Source: Planctomycetota bacterium (lineage in GTDB: Bacteria > Planctomycetota > PLA2 > JAEUHO01). Taken from it: a stretch of 64,000 nt of DNA. Positions 55,299 to 63,821 of the stretch are shown here, in pieces. A program made the position numbers and the translations under genes. Each line of letters starts with the position of its first letter. Position 1 is the first letter of the stretch. The stretch lies in the NCBI GenBank assembly GCA_020851795.1, contig JADZCA010000063.1, positions 1 to 64,000 on the forward strand, given 5' to 3'. Under the pieces are notes generated by a model. The model saw only the letters and a list, made by a program, of their open reading frames with translations. It did no database searches and was not told where the DNA came from.

Positions 55299-57629
55299 TC
55301 AGAAGTCGATCGAGATGCTCGCGACGAGGCTGCGGCCGAGCACCGGGAGGCGCGAGAAGGGCTCGACGTAGTCCGCGTCGAAGAGGTTCGTCGCGCCCAC
55401 GCGCACCCAGCCGGCGCGACGGCCGCCCATCGACCAGCCCACCGAGGCCAGCGCCTCCGCCGTCAGGAAGCCGGCGTCCTCGCCGTCGAAGCCGCTGCCC
55501 GTCGCGCCGCGCGCCGAGACCTCGACGCCGTAGCGGCGCAGGCCGCACCCGTCGCCCACGCAGCGCGACCAGCGCGCGCCGAGGCGCCCGTTCACCGGCA
55601 CGTCCTCGACGATCGACTGCTCGTCGCTCCACGTCACGCCCGCCGAGCCGAAGAGCTGGAGCCCCTCGCAGCAGCACGGCCACGGACGCCACGCGCCCGT
55701 CGCCTCGACGCCGTACGTGAGCACGTCGCCGAGGTTGTCCCACATCTCGTCGGTGCCCACGAGGCGCCGGCCGATGTAGTCCTGGATGCCGTGCGCGAAG
55801 ACCGCGACCTGGGCGGTGACGTAGTCCTCCCAGCCGTACTTGAGCCCGCCCTCGAGCGCCCACGCGGTCTCGGGGTCGAGGTCGGGGTTGCCGAACACCG
55901 TGACGCCGTCGAGGATCGCGACGCTGTAGAGCTCGTGGATCGTCGGGTAGCGCGCGCCGTACGAGCCGTTGCCGAACAGCGTGAGCGTCCCCGAGAGGTG
56001 GCGCGCCACGCCGCCCGCGACGCCGAAGAGCAGCTCGCTGCGGTCCTCGCCGCTGCGGTCGTCGTCGAGCCAGTGGTAGTCGAGGCGGAAGCCGACGTGG
56101 TGGTCGGCGCAGCCCGTGTGCCACTCGTCCTCGACGAGCAGCTTCACGCGCAGCTCCTCGGCCTCGACCTGCGACATCCCGTCCACGCAGGTGCCGGGCA
56201 CCGCGTTGGGGAACAGGCGCAGGCGGTTCACCGCGTCCACCGACTCGGTGTCGGGGAGGTTGAGGCAGAGGATCGCCTCGGTGCGCTCGAGGTGCGCGTA
56301 GCCGACGGAGAGCTCGGCCCACGTGTCGTGGCAGTCGAAGAGGTAGAGGTTGCCCGACAGCGCGAAGTCGTAGCGGTTGACCTTGTCCTCCGCCGAGATG
56401 CCGTCGGTCAGCGAGAGGTCGGTCTGCGCGTCGTCCTGCTGCAGGAAGCGGTCGAAGGTCACCGTCGCGCGGGTCCCGCGGAACCACGTCCCGCTGCCGA
56501 ACGACGTGAAGGTGAGGCCGAGGAAGAGGCGTTCGTAGGACGGCTGCGTGAGGAGGTCGCCGCCGCCGAGCGGGCTCTCGATGTCCTCGTTGCGGACGAA
56601 CTGCCCCGTGAAGCCGATCGTGGACTGGTTGTCGAGGAAGTAGTCCACGGCGGCGTCGGCGGCGAACCACCGGTACGACGACGGGTCGAGCGTGCCCGAC
56701 GCCGTCTCGCGGTCGTCGTGCTGCTCGTAGGTGACGCCGAGCAGGCTCGCGACGCGGCCCTGCCCGAAGTCCACGGCCGCGCGCTCGCGGAACGCGTTGT
56801 CGCCCGAGCGGTACGACGACGACACGCTCCCCCACGCGTCGGAGAGGCACTCGTGGCGGTGCGGCCGCATCGGCACGATGTTGATGACGCCGCCGCCGGC
56901 CTCCGCGCCGCGCAGGTACGCGCCTGGCCCGTGGTAGACCTCGACGCGCTCGGTGGACTCGGGGTCCCACAGCGCGAGCGTCGCACCGGCGACGCCGAGC
57001 GCCTGCGACGCGGGCCACACGCCGTCGGTCATGACGCGCACGCGGTCGCTGCCGAGCCCGCGGATCTGGGGCAGCGCCATCGCCGGGCTGCCGCCGTCGG
57101 CGACGGTGACGTTGGGAAGGCGACGGAGCAGGTCGCCGAAGTGCATCGGGCGCCACTCCTCGATCTCGCGGCGCGACACGACGTCCACCCACTGCGGGAC
57201 GCGCTTGAGCTCGAGCAGGCGACCGTCGGCCGACACGAGGCGGTCGGGGCGGTAGTCGATGGGGCGGGGGTCGAAGGGGTCGGGGGGAGGCGGGGGCGGG
57301 GGCAGCGCCACCTCGCGCGCCTTGAAGTAGAGGTCCCACGTCGGCATCGACGTGTCGGGCGGCGGCGGCTCGGGCGGGCGCGCGCGCACGGGCCCCGTCG
57401 GCGCGGGCGCGGGAGGCGGCGTCGCGGTCGCGGCCGGGGTCGGGGTCGGGGCGGCCGCGGGCGCGGGCGCGGCGGGCGCGGCGGGCTCGGCGCCGGCGGT
57501 CGCGGCGCCGTCGGCGGGCGGCGGCGGCGGGGGCGGCGGCGCGTCCGCGGCCACGGCCGGGTGGACGACGGCCGCGAGCGCTGCGAAGCCGAGCGCGGAC
57601 ACGAGGATCCGCCGAGCACGCCACGTCAT
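55299..57629 (-). CDS. TonB-dependent outer-membrane receptor with proline-rich N-terminus
   Basis: A 776-residue outer-membrane protein. Signal peptide 1-28 (ending AVAADAP), then about 75 residues of Pro/Ala/Thr repeats before the plug domain. The plug has RLPNVTVADGGSPAMALPQIRGLGSDRVRVMTDG and RVEVYHGPGAYLRGAEAGGGVINIVP, the usual TonB-receptor plug marks (quoted here in parts of fewer than twenty residues each: NVTVADGG, PQIRGLGSDRV, VYHGPG, GGGVINI). Beta strands follow to a terminal Phe, the signal for barrel assembly. No ligand class is evident. GGGAGG lies upstream of ATG 57629. No TonB/ExbBD genes are in the window. Confidence 0.9.
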   Translation of the reverse strand: MTWRARRILVSALGFAALAAVVHPAVAADAPPPPPPPPADGAATAGAEPAAPAAPAPAAAPTPTPAATATPPPAPAPTGPVRARPPEPPPPDTSMPTWDLYFKAREVALPPPPPPPDPFDPRPIDYRPDRLVSADGRLLELKRVPQWVDVVSRREIEEWRPMHFGDLLRRLPNVTVADGGSPAMALPQIRGLGSDRVRVMTDGVWPASQALGVAGATLALWDPESTERVEVYHGPGAYLRGAEAGGGVINIVPMRPHRHECLSDAWGSVSSSYRSGDNAFRERAAVDFGQGRVASLLGVTYEQHDDRETASGTLDPSSYRWFAADAAVDYFLDNQSTIGFTGQFVRNEDIESPLGGGDLLTQPSYERLFLGLTFTSFGSGTWFRGTRATVTFDRFLQQDDAQTDLSLTDGISAEDKVNRYDFALSGNLYLFDCHDTWAELSVGYAHLERTEAILCLNLPDTESVDAVNRLRLFPNAVPGTCVDGMSQVEAEELRVKLLVEDEWHTGCADHHVGFRLDYHWLDDDRSGEDRSELLFGVAGGVARHLSGTLTLFGNGSYGARYPTIHELYSVAILDGVTVFGNPDLDPETAWALEGGLKYGWEDYVTAQVAVFAHGIQDYIGRRLVGTDEMWDNLGDVLTYGVEATGAWRPWPCCCEGLQLFGSAGVTWSDEQSIVEDVPVNGRLGARWSRCVGDGCGLRRYGVEVSARGATGSGFDGEDAGFLTAEALASVGWSMGGRRAGWVRVGATNLFDADYVEPFSRLPVLGRSLVASISIDF

Positions 57630-57799
57630 CGAGATCGCCTCCCGGAAGGCCCCACCGACCGGCCGAGGATAGCGGCGGGTTCCCGGGGGGGCAACCACGC
57701 CGAGCGGCGACGGCCGACCCGCCCCCCCTCGGATCGGCCCGCGGGTGCGCGGCGCGGAGCCCCCCCGCCGACCGTGGCCCGCGGCGACCGCCCCCGCCC

Positions 57800-57994
57800 G
57801 ACGAGCGTCGCCCCGGGGCCCGCGCCGGTCGCCGGTCGCCGGTCGGCGTGACGCGGCGCGGCACGGCGACGCGGCCACGCGTCGCCCCCCCCGCCGCCTC
57901 GGCGCCCGGCCGGCGGCGGGCGTGCGGTGCCGCCCCACCGCGTCGGCTGGTGCGCGGCGGGCGCGACGAGCGTCGCCCCGGGGCCCGCGCCGGT
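57800..57994. repeat. 30-bp perfect direct repeat, 165 bases apart
   Basis: Bases 57800-57829 recur exactly at 57965-57994 in the intergenic stretch 57630-58148. The surrounding DNA is extremely GC-rich with further partial similarity and no gene. Confidence 0.65.
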
Positions 57995-58087
57995 GGCCCG
58001 CAGCCGGTCGCTCGTCGGCTCGGCGGAGCGGGACGGCGCGGCACGGCGCGCGGGGGCGTCGGGGGGACGAGGATCGCCGCGGGCCCC

Positions 58088-58143
58088 GCGTCGGGGGCGG
58101 ATCGGGGGCGCGTCGGGGGCGCGTCGGGGGCGCGTCGGGGGCG
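58088..58143. repeat. Tandem 11-base GC repeat
   Basis: A unit like CGCGTCGGGGG repeats four to five times directly before the stop of the thioredoxin-like gene. Probably slippage-derived, with possible structural effect on transcription termination. Confidence 0.6.
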
Positions 58144-58148
58144 GGGCG

Positions 58149-59147
58149 CTACTTCTTCGCGGCGAGCTCGGCTTCGAGGGCTTCGACGATGTCGGCGGCG
58201 CGCTTGCCGGCGAGGGAGCCCTCGTACTTCGACGCGATGGGCTTGAAGAGGGGGATGGCTTCCTTGGCGGAGAGGTTCTTCTCACGCTGGAGGTCGAGGG
58301 CGGCTTCGAGGCGCTTGCCGGCGGCGATGGCGTCCTTCTTCGACTTGTCGGCGGCGAGGCCCTTGAGCTGCTCGGTGGCGTCGGCGGCGGCGGGCATGCC
58401 GGCGAAGGCCTTGCGGACGCGCTCGAGGGTGCGGGAGGCCTCGTACCAGTCGCCCTTCTCGCCGTCGGCCTTGGCGTCGTCGAGGGCGTTCTGCGCCTGC
58501 CAGTCGAGCCACGCGCCGAGCTCCTCGGCGACCTTGCGGTCGTCGTCGGAGAGGGAGGTGCCTTCGAGGAGCTTCCCGACCTTGCCGCGGACCTCGCCGA
58601 GGCGGTCCTTCTTGATCGGGGCGGCGAAGCTCTCGAGGCTCTTGGGGAGCTTCGGGGCGAGGCGGACCTTCTGGAGGGCGTCCTCGATCTGCGACTCCGA
58701 CGGCACGCCCTTGAGGAGGATGCGGCCGTCGGCGCCGATGAGCCAGGGCGAGGGGACGGTGGTGGTGCCGAAGGCGGCGCCGCTGTTGGTGGACTCGACG
58801 ACGACCATGTGCTTGGCGGAGTGCTTGGCGACGAAGGCGTCCACGGCGGCGCGGGCTTCGTTGGTGATGCCGATGACGCGCAGGCCGCGCTCGCCGTACT
58901 TCTCGTGGAGCTCGGTCAGGTGGGGCGCCTGCTGGTTGCACGGCCCGCACCACGTCCGGAAGATCTCGAGGAGGACGACCTGCCCGCGCAGGCTCTTGAG
59001 CGAGCACGCCTCGCCGTTGACGAACTCCTTGCCGTCGAAGTCGGGGGCCTTGTCGCCGGTCTCGAGGCTCTTGACCTCGGCGCGGGCGGCGCCGGCGCCG
59101 AGCAGCAGGGCGGTGGCGATCGAGGCGAACGCGAGGCGGCGGATCAT
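58149..59147 (-). CDS. TlpA-like thioredoxin-fold protein with helical C-terminal extension
   Basis: A 332-residue exported protein: signal peptide 1-23 (ending ARAEV), then an AhpC/TSA-TlpA-type thioredoxin domain (about 25-160) with catalytic WCGPC (Cys67, Cys70) and the cis-Pro region TTTVPSPWLIG. It probably reduces or oxidises disulfides outside the cytoplasm. Residues 175-332 are Lys/Ala-rich amphipathic helices, possibly TPR-like or coiled-coil, about twice the usual length for TlpA proteins. The start has GGAG seven bases upstream. Confidence 0.85.
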   Translation of the reverse strand: MIRRLAFASIATALLLGAGAARAEVKSLETGDKAPDFDGKEFVNGEACSLKSLRGQVVLLEIFRTWCGPCNQQAPHLTELHEKYGERGLRVIGITNEARAAVDAFVAKHSAKHMVVVESTNSGAAFGTTTVPSPWLIGADGRILLKGVPSESQIEDALQKVRLAPKLPKSLESFAAPIKKDRLGEVRGKVGKLLEGTSLSDDDRKVAEELGAWLDWQAQNALDDAKADGEKGDWYEASRTLERVRKAFAGMPAAADATEQLKGLAADKSKKDAIAAGKRLEAALDLQREKNLSAKEAIPLFKPIASKYEGSLAGKRAADIVEALEAELAAKK

Positions 59148-59283
59148 GCGGCGTCTCCGGCTCCGAAGGCGGAGAGCGTAGCCGATGCCGCGACCGGGCG
59201 CCCGCCCCCCCACTGCCGGCCACCGCGGCAAAGCGGGCGGCGCGAGCGGCAGGCGGCGGGAAGCGGACGGGGGGGGCGACGGC

Positions 59284-59459
59284 GGGCGCGCGACGCGCGT
59301 CGGACGGCGAACGGTGTCCCACGAGCGGGTGGGCGGCGCGGAGGGAGGGAGGCGCGGCGCGCGCGGGCGGCGGGTGCGCGACGCGCGTCGAGCGGCGGAC
59401 CGTGTCCCACGAGCGGGTGGGCGGCGCGGAGAGAGGGGGCGCGGCGCGCGCGGGCGGCG
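59284..59459. repeat. Two tandem 88-base repeats upstream of tRNA-Ser
   Basis: Copies 59284-59371 and 59372-59459 are near-identical, sharing for example GTGTCCCACGAGCGGGTGGG. The DNA is noncoding. The remainder of 59148-59566 is GC-rich without a gene; TATAAG at 59544 onward is a plausible -10 box for the tRNA. Confidence 0.7.
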
Positions 59460-59566
59460 GAGGGCGGGTGGCGCGCCCCGGGGGCGGCGCGCGGGGGTGC
59501 GGGGGGCACCGGGCGGGCGGCGGGACGACCGGGCGCCGGGCGTGTATAAGGCGGGTCCTCTCGCGC

Positions 59567-59658
59567 GGAGAGGTGGCCGAGTGGCCGAAGGCACCGGCTT
59601 GCTAAGCCGGCATACGGGTAACACTGTATCGCGGGTTCGAATCCCGCCCTCTCCGCCA
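59567..59658 (+). tRNA. tRNA-Ser (anticodon GCU)
   Basis: The acceptor stem GGAGAGG pairs with CCTCTCC, followed by discriminator G and encoded CCA. The anticodon loop reads CTTGCTAAG with anticodon GCT. A long variable arm (class II) and the T-arm GGGTTCGAATCCC are present. It reads serine AGC/AGU codons. The 3' end borders a lower-GC cassette with recombinases, so it is a likely integration site. Confidence 0.95.
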
Positions 59659-59747
59659 TTTTCCGCGTCCAAACGGCGGTTCCTGATCGCGACCGATCCG
59701 CGGTTTCGCGGAGCGAGATCAAAGAAAAATCAAAGTTCGCGCGGGCT

Positions 59748-60173
59748 TCACGCCCCCCGGCGGGTCGCCGCCGCGTCGGCCGGGACACGGTTCACCAAGG
59801 ACCGGACCATCCCGATCGACCACGCCTTGGCCCGGGCGGGACGGCGCCCCTCGGCCAGCAACCGGACGCCGATCTCCCGGTACGTCACGCCCCGCGACCG
59901 CAGCGTCCTCATCCGGACCAGCGTCTTCTGCTGCGCGGGGTCCGCGATCATCCGTCCGCCGACGAATCGCCAACCGTAGGGCGGGTAAAGCGTGAACCGG
60001 AGTCCGCGCTCGCGACGGGCCCGGAGCCCGGCGGCGGTCCGCGCCCGGATCATCGACCGCTCGTACTCCGCGAACGCGTCGAGCAACGTCCCGTGCTCTA
60101 CCGTGCCGGGCAGGACGTCCGGGCAGAGACGACCGACGGGGTACCCCACGCGCCCCCCCGAGGGCCAACTCAC
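59748..60173 (-). pseudogene. Serine recombinase remnant (C-terminal part)
   Basis: Only the C-terminal half of a serine recombinase is present: the end of the long catalytic-domain helix (FAEYERSMIRARTAAGLRAR) and the recombinase DNA-binding part (PYGWRF, then GVTYREIGVRLLAEGRRP). The N-terminal catalytic serine region is missing upstream, where the frame does not continue. The layout resembles the full recombinase at 63079-63777, so it is a decayed relative flanking the same cassette. An in-frame ATG at 60173 allows a 141-residue product, but it cannot be catalytic. Confidence 0.75.
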
Positions 60174-60247
60174 GCGGACCCCTCACTACGACCTCGACCC
60201 GGGTTTCCGCTCACGAGATCTGACGTCGGTGGAGTCGGCCCCAATGC

Positions 60248-61747
60248 CTACATCGCGTCGTCGAAGGGTAGAGACCAAGTCCGTAAGGCCCTCGCGAGCC
60301 TGGAGTAGAGCGCGCGAGACTCGGGGCGCCGCCACTTCCGCAGCGCTTCGAGGAGCCCCGTCAATTCCTCTGTCGAAACGAGCTGGCCAACGCCGAGCCG
60401 TTCGAGAGCTCGGAACGCTCGCACGGACAACGTTAGAAACTCGTCGCGGGCGGCCCCCGCCTCCGCGGCTTCATACGCTCGGCTTCCACCCTCTATGTCG
60501 CCCGAGCGAAGTGCCAGCAGACCCGCAGTGGCGGCGACCACGACGCGCTCCAGCGACGAACTGGCAACCTTGGATGCGAGAAGGAGATGTTGTTCAGCCT
60601 CTTTCAGTTGGCCGAGATGGGCAAGGGCGAAGGCGAGGTTGTTACGGAGTGTGAAATCGGAAGGATTGGCGATCAGGCCTCGCCGCGCGAATTCGACGCT
60701 TTGCGCGTACTCTTCAAGCGCAACGGCCGAAACGTACGACGCCTGAATTGAAGGGCGACGACTAAACGGTTCGTCCGCGAACCACTGCTCCGTCGCACGG
60801 AGCGAAGCGCGCCAATCTCCTCCGAAGTAGGACGAGAGCGACTCGGCTTCGTACCGGCCGCGCGTCGCGGCCCACGTTTCCTGCGGAACGGCGATGTTCA
60901 CGCCGTTGCGACTTGCCCACATCGCTTGGGCGACCACGTTCTCTGTAGGATCGCGCAGAGCGCGCTCGAACAACTTGCGAGCGTTGCGAGTGCTCCCGGA
61001 CTCTCGCTCCTCCGTTCCGAGCGCGGCCGCAAGCTCCGAAAGATCGCGTGGCGCGAAGCGCTCCGACTCGACGAGTCGCTGCGCCCGCTTCATCCAAGTG
61101 CTTGTCTTCTCCATCAGACTCGTGACCGAGATCTCTGTCGCCAACAACCACGGGTCGCGATCAAGGAGACCGGAGTTGTTGAGAATGGACCGCGCACGCT
61201 CCGGTTCTCCCTCATGAACCGCCAACCGAGCAGCGGAGCGGAGGACGATGCGGCACCTCGGGGCCTGCAAGAGCGCGACCCTCATCGCACGGGAGGCCCG
61301 ATGCCGACTCCCGACAATCGTCAACGCGCGCGAGAGTTCCATCCATCGGAGCGGGTCTCTTGGCTCCAGCGCGAGGTGACTCCGGGCGTGTCGGATCAGT
61401 ACCCGCTCATCCCGGCGAATCGGCGCATCGTCGTTCGCGTCGGGGATCTGCAGCAACTGTGCTATGGCTTCGGTTGTCGACGAATTCGGAGGATCGCTCG
61501 CGCGAACCTCGGCGACGACATCGTTCGCCCCGAAGACCACAGCAGCGGACAGAAGATCCCCACGGGTCCCAGGATTTGGATGCGCGCGCCACTCTTCGAG
61601 TTTCTGGGCGAGGCTTGCGGCAGCGTCCGGACCGAGCGGCCCCTTCGGCGTAGTCGGCATTTCCAAGACGACCGTGGACGCAGGGCTTCGCCAGCGAGGG
61701 ATTAGCTTCCGAGCATTGTCGTTGTGGCCGAGCGCCATCGAAATCAC
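60248..61747 (-). CDS. TPR protein coupled to the cassette kinase
   Basis: A 499-residue soluble protein made of helical TPR-like repeats, e.g. LALEPRDPLRWMELSRALTI, LIANPSDFTLRNNLAFALAH and LGQLKEAEQHLLLASK. No enzymatic motif is seen. The GTG start at 61747 shares its first G with the TAG stop of the kinase gene (TAGTG), so the two are translationally coupled; ATG 61738 is an alternative. Base composition is visibly less GC-rich than the host genes. It probably docks the kinase to its target or senses a signal. Confidence 0.75.
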   Translation of the reverse strand: MISMALGHNDNARKLIPRWRSPASTVVLEMPTTPKGPLGPDAAASLAQKLEEWRAHPNPGTRGDLLSAAVVFGANDVVAEVRASDPPNSSTTEAIAQLLQIPDANDDAPIRRDERVLIRHARSHLALEPRDPLRWMELSRALTIVGSRHRASRAMRVALLQAPRCRIVLRSAARLAVHEGEPERARSILNNSGLLDRDPWLLATEISVTSLMEKTSTWMKRAQRLVESERFAPRDLSELAAALGTEERESGSTRNARKLFERALRDPTENVVAQAMWASRNGVNIAVPQETWAATRGRYEAESLSSYFGGDWRASLRATEQWFADEPFSRRPSIQASYVSAVALEEYAQSVEFARRGLIANPSDFTLRNNLAFALAHLGQLKEAEQHLLLASKVASSSLERVVVAATAGLLALRSGDIEGGSRAYEAAEAGAARDEFLTLSVRAFRALERLGVGQLVSTEELTGLLEALRKWRRPESRALYSRLARALRTWSLPFDDAM

Positions 61748-62895
61748 TATGCCCGACGGACGAGGGCCTCCGCCCGACGGGCGAGAAAGTCGAATCGAGT
61801 GACGTACCGCTGCATCGTGAGCGGACCGATGCGTTCAAGGTGCTTGCGCGTACGGCCACGCTCTCGGGGATCCGGGTAGCACAACTCCCGAACGATGGCA
61901 GAGAGATCGGACTTCACTTCCGTCGGAAATGCAGTCTCGACGGTCGCCACCGCGGAAGAGAAAGCGGTCTGCAGATGCGGAAGCGCCTCCTCGAACTTCA
62001 CCCCGTGCTCCGGGCGCATCGGTTCCGGAATCCCAGCGTACAGCAACGCGGTCATCGAAGCCTGCGAGAACAGAAACACGAGCAGACTGCCAAGGTGGTA
62101 GGCGTCGCATCCGATTCGCCGCACGTTCCACTCTGGATCGACGTATCCGTAGAGTCCCTCCGGGGCGGCGTGCGCAGGATCGCCAGCGAACGCCAGACCG
62201 TCACGCGGCGCACTGCCCCCGCGGACGGACGCGCACCCCAAGTCCGCGACCTTCGACCCGGCGCTCTTGAAGAGCAGCACGTTCGATGCCTTGACATCCT
62301 GATGCGCGATGCCGTTCTGATGGAGCTGGAACAAGGCCGTAGCGACGTGGTGCAGGCTGCGCAGCCGCCACGCCAAGTCTACTGTCCCCACGAGGATGAG
62401 CGCGCTTCCAACATCCTGTTCGGCTCGCTCGAAGATGATGTACGGGACCCTTCCGAGCAAGGGCGTCTGATCGACATCGGCATAGCCGTGGGCGATCGAC
62501 CTCACGATCCTGTCAAGTCGGCGCGCGTCGCAGGCTGCAAGGATGTCGCGCTCGAACAGATACGCGGTCGTGAACGCCTGGAACCAGGGGACGGGATCTG
62601 GAACGTCGAGTGCACGCGAGAAGTCGAGCGCCTTGAGGAACCCTTGTGCGCCGTCGGCGCGCGAGACCCTGTACGCGTCGGAGAAGCAACCGCCGGTCGC
62701 GCCCGCAGGACGTGCCACCATCCCATCGACATGCCAACCTGTGTCGAGGTCCATCCCGGTGAGGCGCGCCGAGTGTCGGACCGCGGCAGAGGGAGCCGAC
62801 CGGGAAGAGGCCGGAGTAACCGTGGTTGCACCCGGCGTCACCGATGCGGGCGTCGGAGTCGCCGGGATCCCAGAGGGGGGCACGGAAGAGGACAA
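61747..62895 (-). CDS. Hanks-type protein kinase in the tRNA-Ser cassette
   Basis: A 382-residue cytoplasmic kinase with a full motif set: glycine-rich segment GATGGCFSDAYRV (65-77), Lys88 in FLKALDF, catalytic GIAHQDVKASNVLLF with Asp200 (HQD for HRD), KVADLGCAS with Asp218 (DLG) and HAAPEG. It should be active. The first 47 residues are Ser/Thr/Pro-rich. The TTG start at 62895 is uncertain; ATG 62754 is an alternative that starts just before the fold. No transmembrane segment or sensor domain is present. It lies between the recombinase (183-base gap, no gene seen) and the coupled TPR gene. Confidence 0.82.
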   Translation of the reverse strand: MSSSVPPSGIPATPTPASVTPGATTVTPASSRSAPSAAVRHSARLTGMDLDTGWHVDGMVARPAGATGGCFSDAYRVSRADGAQGFLKALDFSRALDVPDPVPWFQAFTTAYLFERDILAACDARRLDRIVRSIAHGYADVDQTPLLGRVPYIIFERAEQDVGSALILVGTVDLAWRLRSLHHVATALFQLHQNGIAHQDVKASNVLLFKSAGSKVADLGCASVRGGSAPRDGLAFAGDPAHAAPEGLYGYVDPEWNVRRIGCDAYHLGSLLVFLFSQASMTALLYAGIPEPMRPEHGVKFEEALPHLQTAFSSAVATVETAFPTEVKSDLSAIVRELCYPDPRERGRTRKHLERIGPLTMQRYVTRFDFLARRAEALVRRA

Positions 62896-63078
62896 GCCCT
62901 TGGAGGGTAATCTGCCCGTACGACACGACCCCCGACCTTCTCTGTTCCGCCGGCACGGACGCCGCGGGCTCGAAGGAACGCGACACGCAGGACCCTTGGA
63001 AGGCCCGGCTGATCTAGGACGTCGCTGGTGGCAGTTGTCTCCGGTCCGGGTGGGTCGGTCGGCTACTGCCGCGCACGT

Positions 63079-63777
63079 TCACCGGGAACGCGGGACGGGC
63101 GGTCCCTCGCGCAACGCGGTCCAGACCGTGGCCGGGAACCAACACTTCGCGCCCCGGCGAGGACGCGTCGTCTTGTTGAGTCGGTCCGCGATCCTCGTAA
63201 GCGTCCACCCCGCCCGCCGCAGGCGCCGACACCGCGCCACGATCCGTCGCTCGCGCTCGTCTGGGACCACTCTCCCGGTCGCCGTGAACCGGAACCCGAA
63301 CGACGGGAATCGGCTCACTCGCCTGCCTTGGCCTCGCAGCACCGCCATGGCGCGCTTCGTGCGCGCAGCGATCTCGCGTCGCTCCTGTTCACCGAGAAGG
63401 TCACGGACGCGGTTCTCGAGCAGACTCTTGCCCGCGCCGTCGGTCGTCACGACTTCCCCGCCCGCCATGCGGACGATGGTGCGGAAGTAGCCAGCCAGGT
63501 CCACGTCACGGGCGAGGCGCGACGACTCATGGACGACGAACCATGCGGCGCGGTGCGCCTTCAGTGCCGCGACAGCCGCCGCCAGAACCTCGCGGCGCGT
63601 CGGGTCGGCGGCACCGCTGACGGAGCGCTCTTCGAACTGCGCGACGATGCGGACTCCCTCCCGACTCGCCCATGCGCGAATCGCCGCGAACTGCGCTTCG
63701 GGTCCGAGTTTCTGCTTTCCGGTAGAGACTCGGACAAGTGCGACGGCGGCTTTCTTGTCGTGTCGGGGACGGCGCAT
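63079..63777 (-). CDS. Serine recombinase (resolvase/invertase family)
   Basis: A 232-residue site-specific recombinase. Catalytic Ser18 lies in LVRVSTGKQ; the active-site Arg region is VHESSRLARDVD, and the long helix region is EQERREIAARTKRAM. The C-terminal part (FPSFGFRF, then GWTLTRIADRLN) is a short recombinase-type DNA-binding domain. It probably moves or inverts the adjacent cassette. GGAGGT seven bases before ATG 63777 is a strong ribosome-binding site. A palindrome at 63806-63821 just upstream could be its operator. Confidence 0.88.
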   Translation of the reverse strand: MRRPRHDKKAAVALVRVSTGKQKLGPEAQFAAIRAWASREGVRIVAQFEERSVSGAADPTRREVLAAAVAALKAHRAAWFVVHESSRLARDVDLAGYFRTIVRMAGGEVVTTDGAGKSLLENRVRDLLGEQERREIAARTKRAMAVLRGQGRRVSRFPSFGFRFTATGRVVPDERERRIVARCRRLRRAGWTLTRIADRLNKTTRPRRGAKCWFPATVWTALREGPPVPRSR

Positions 63778-63805
63778 CGCGGGTACCTCCGGTAGTCATC
63801 GCTAC

Positions 63806-63821
63806 GGCAGGGCACCCTGCC
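63806..63821. promoter_or_regulatory. Palindrome upstream of the serine recombinase
   Basis: GGCAGGG-CA-CCCTGCC, a 7-2-7 perfect inverted repeat 29 bases before the recombinase start on the minus strand. It may be a recombinase or repressor site. Nothing else is supported in 63822-64000. Confidence 0.4.

Noticed and set aside
59695..59710. Small hairpin after tRNA-Ser as terminator or att core
   Set aside because: Only a 6-bp stem, and no second copy was found at the other side of the cassette.
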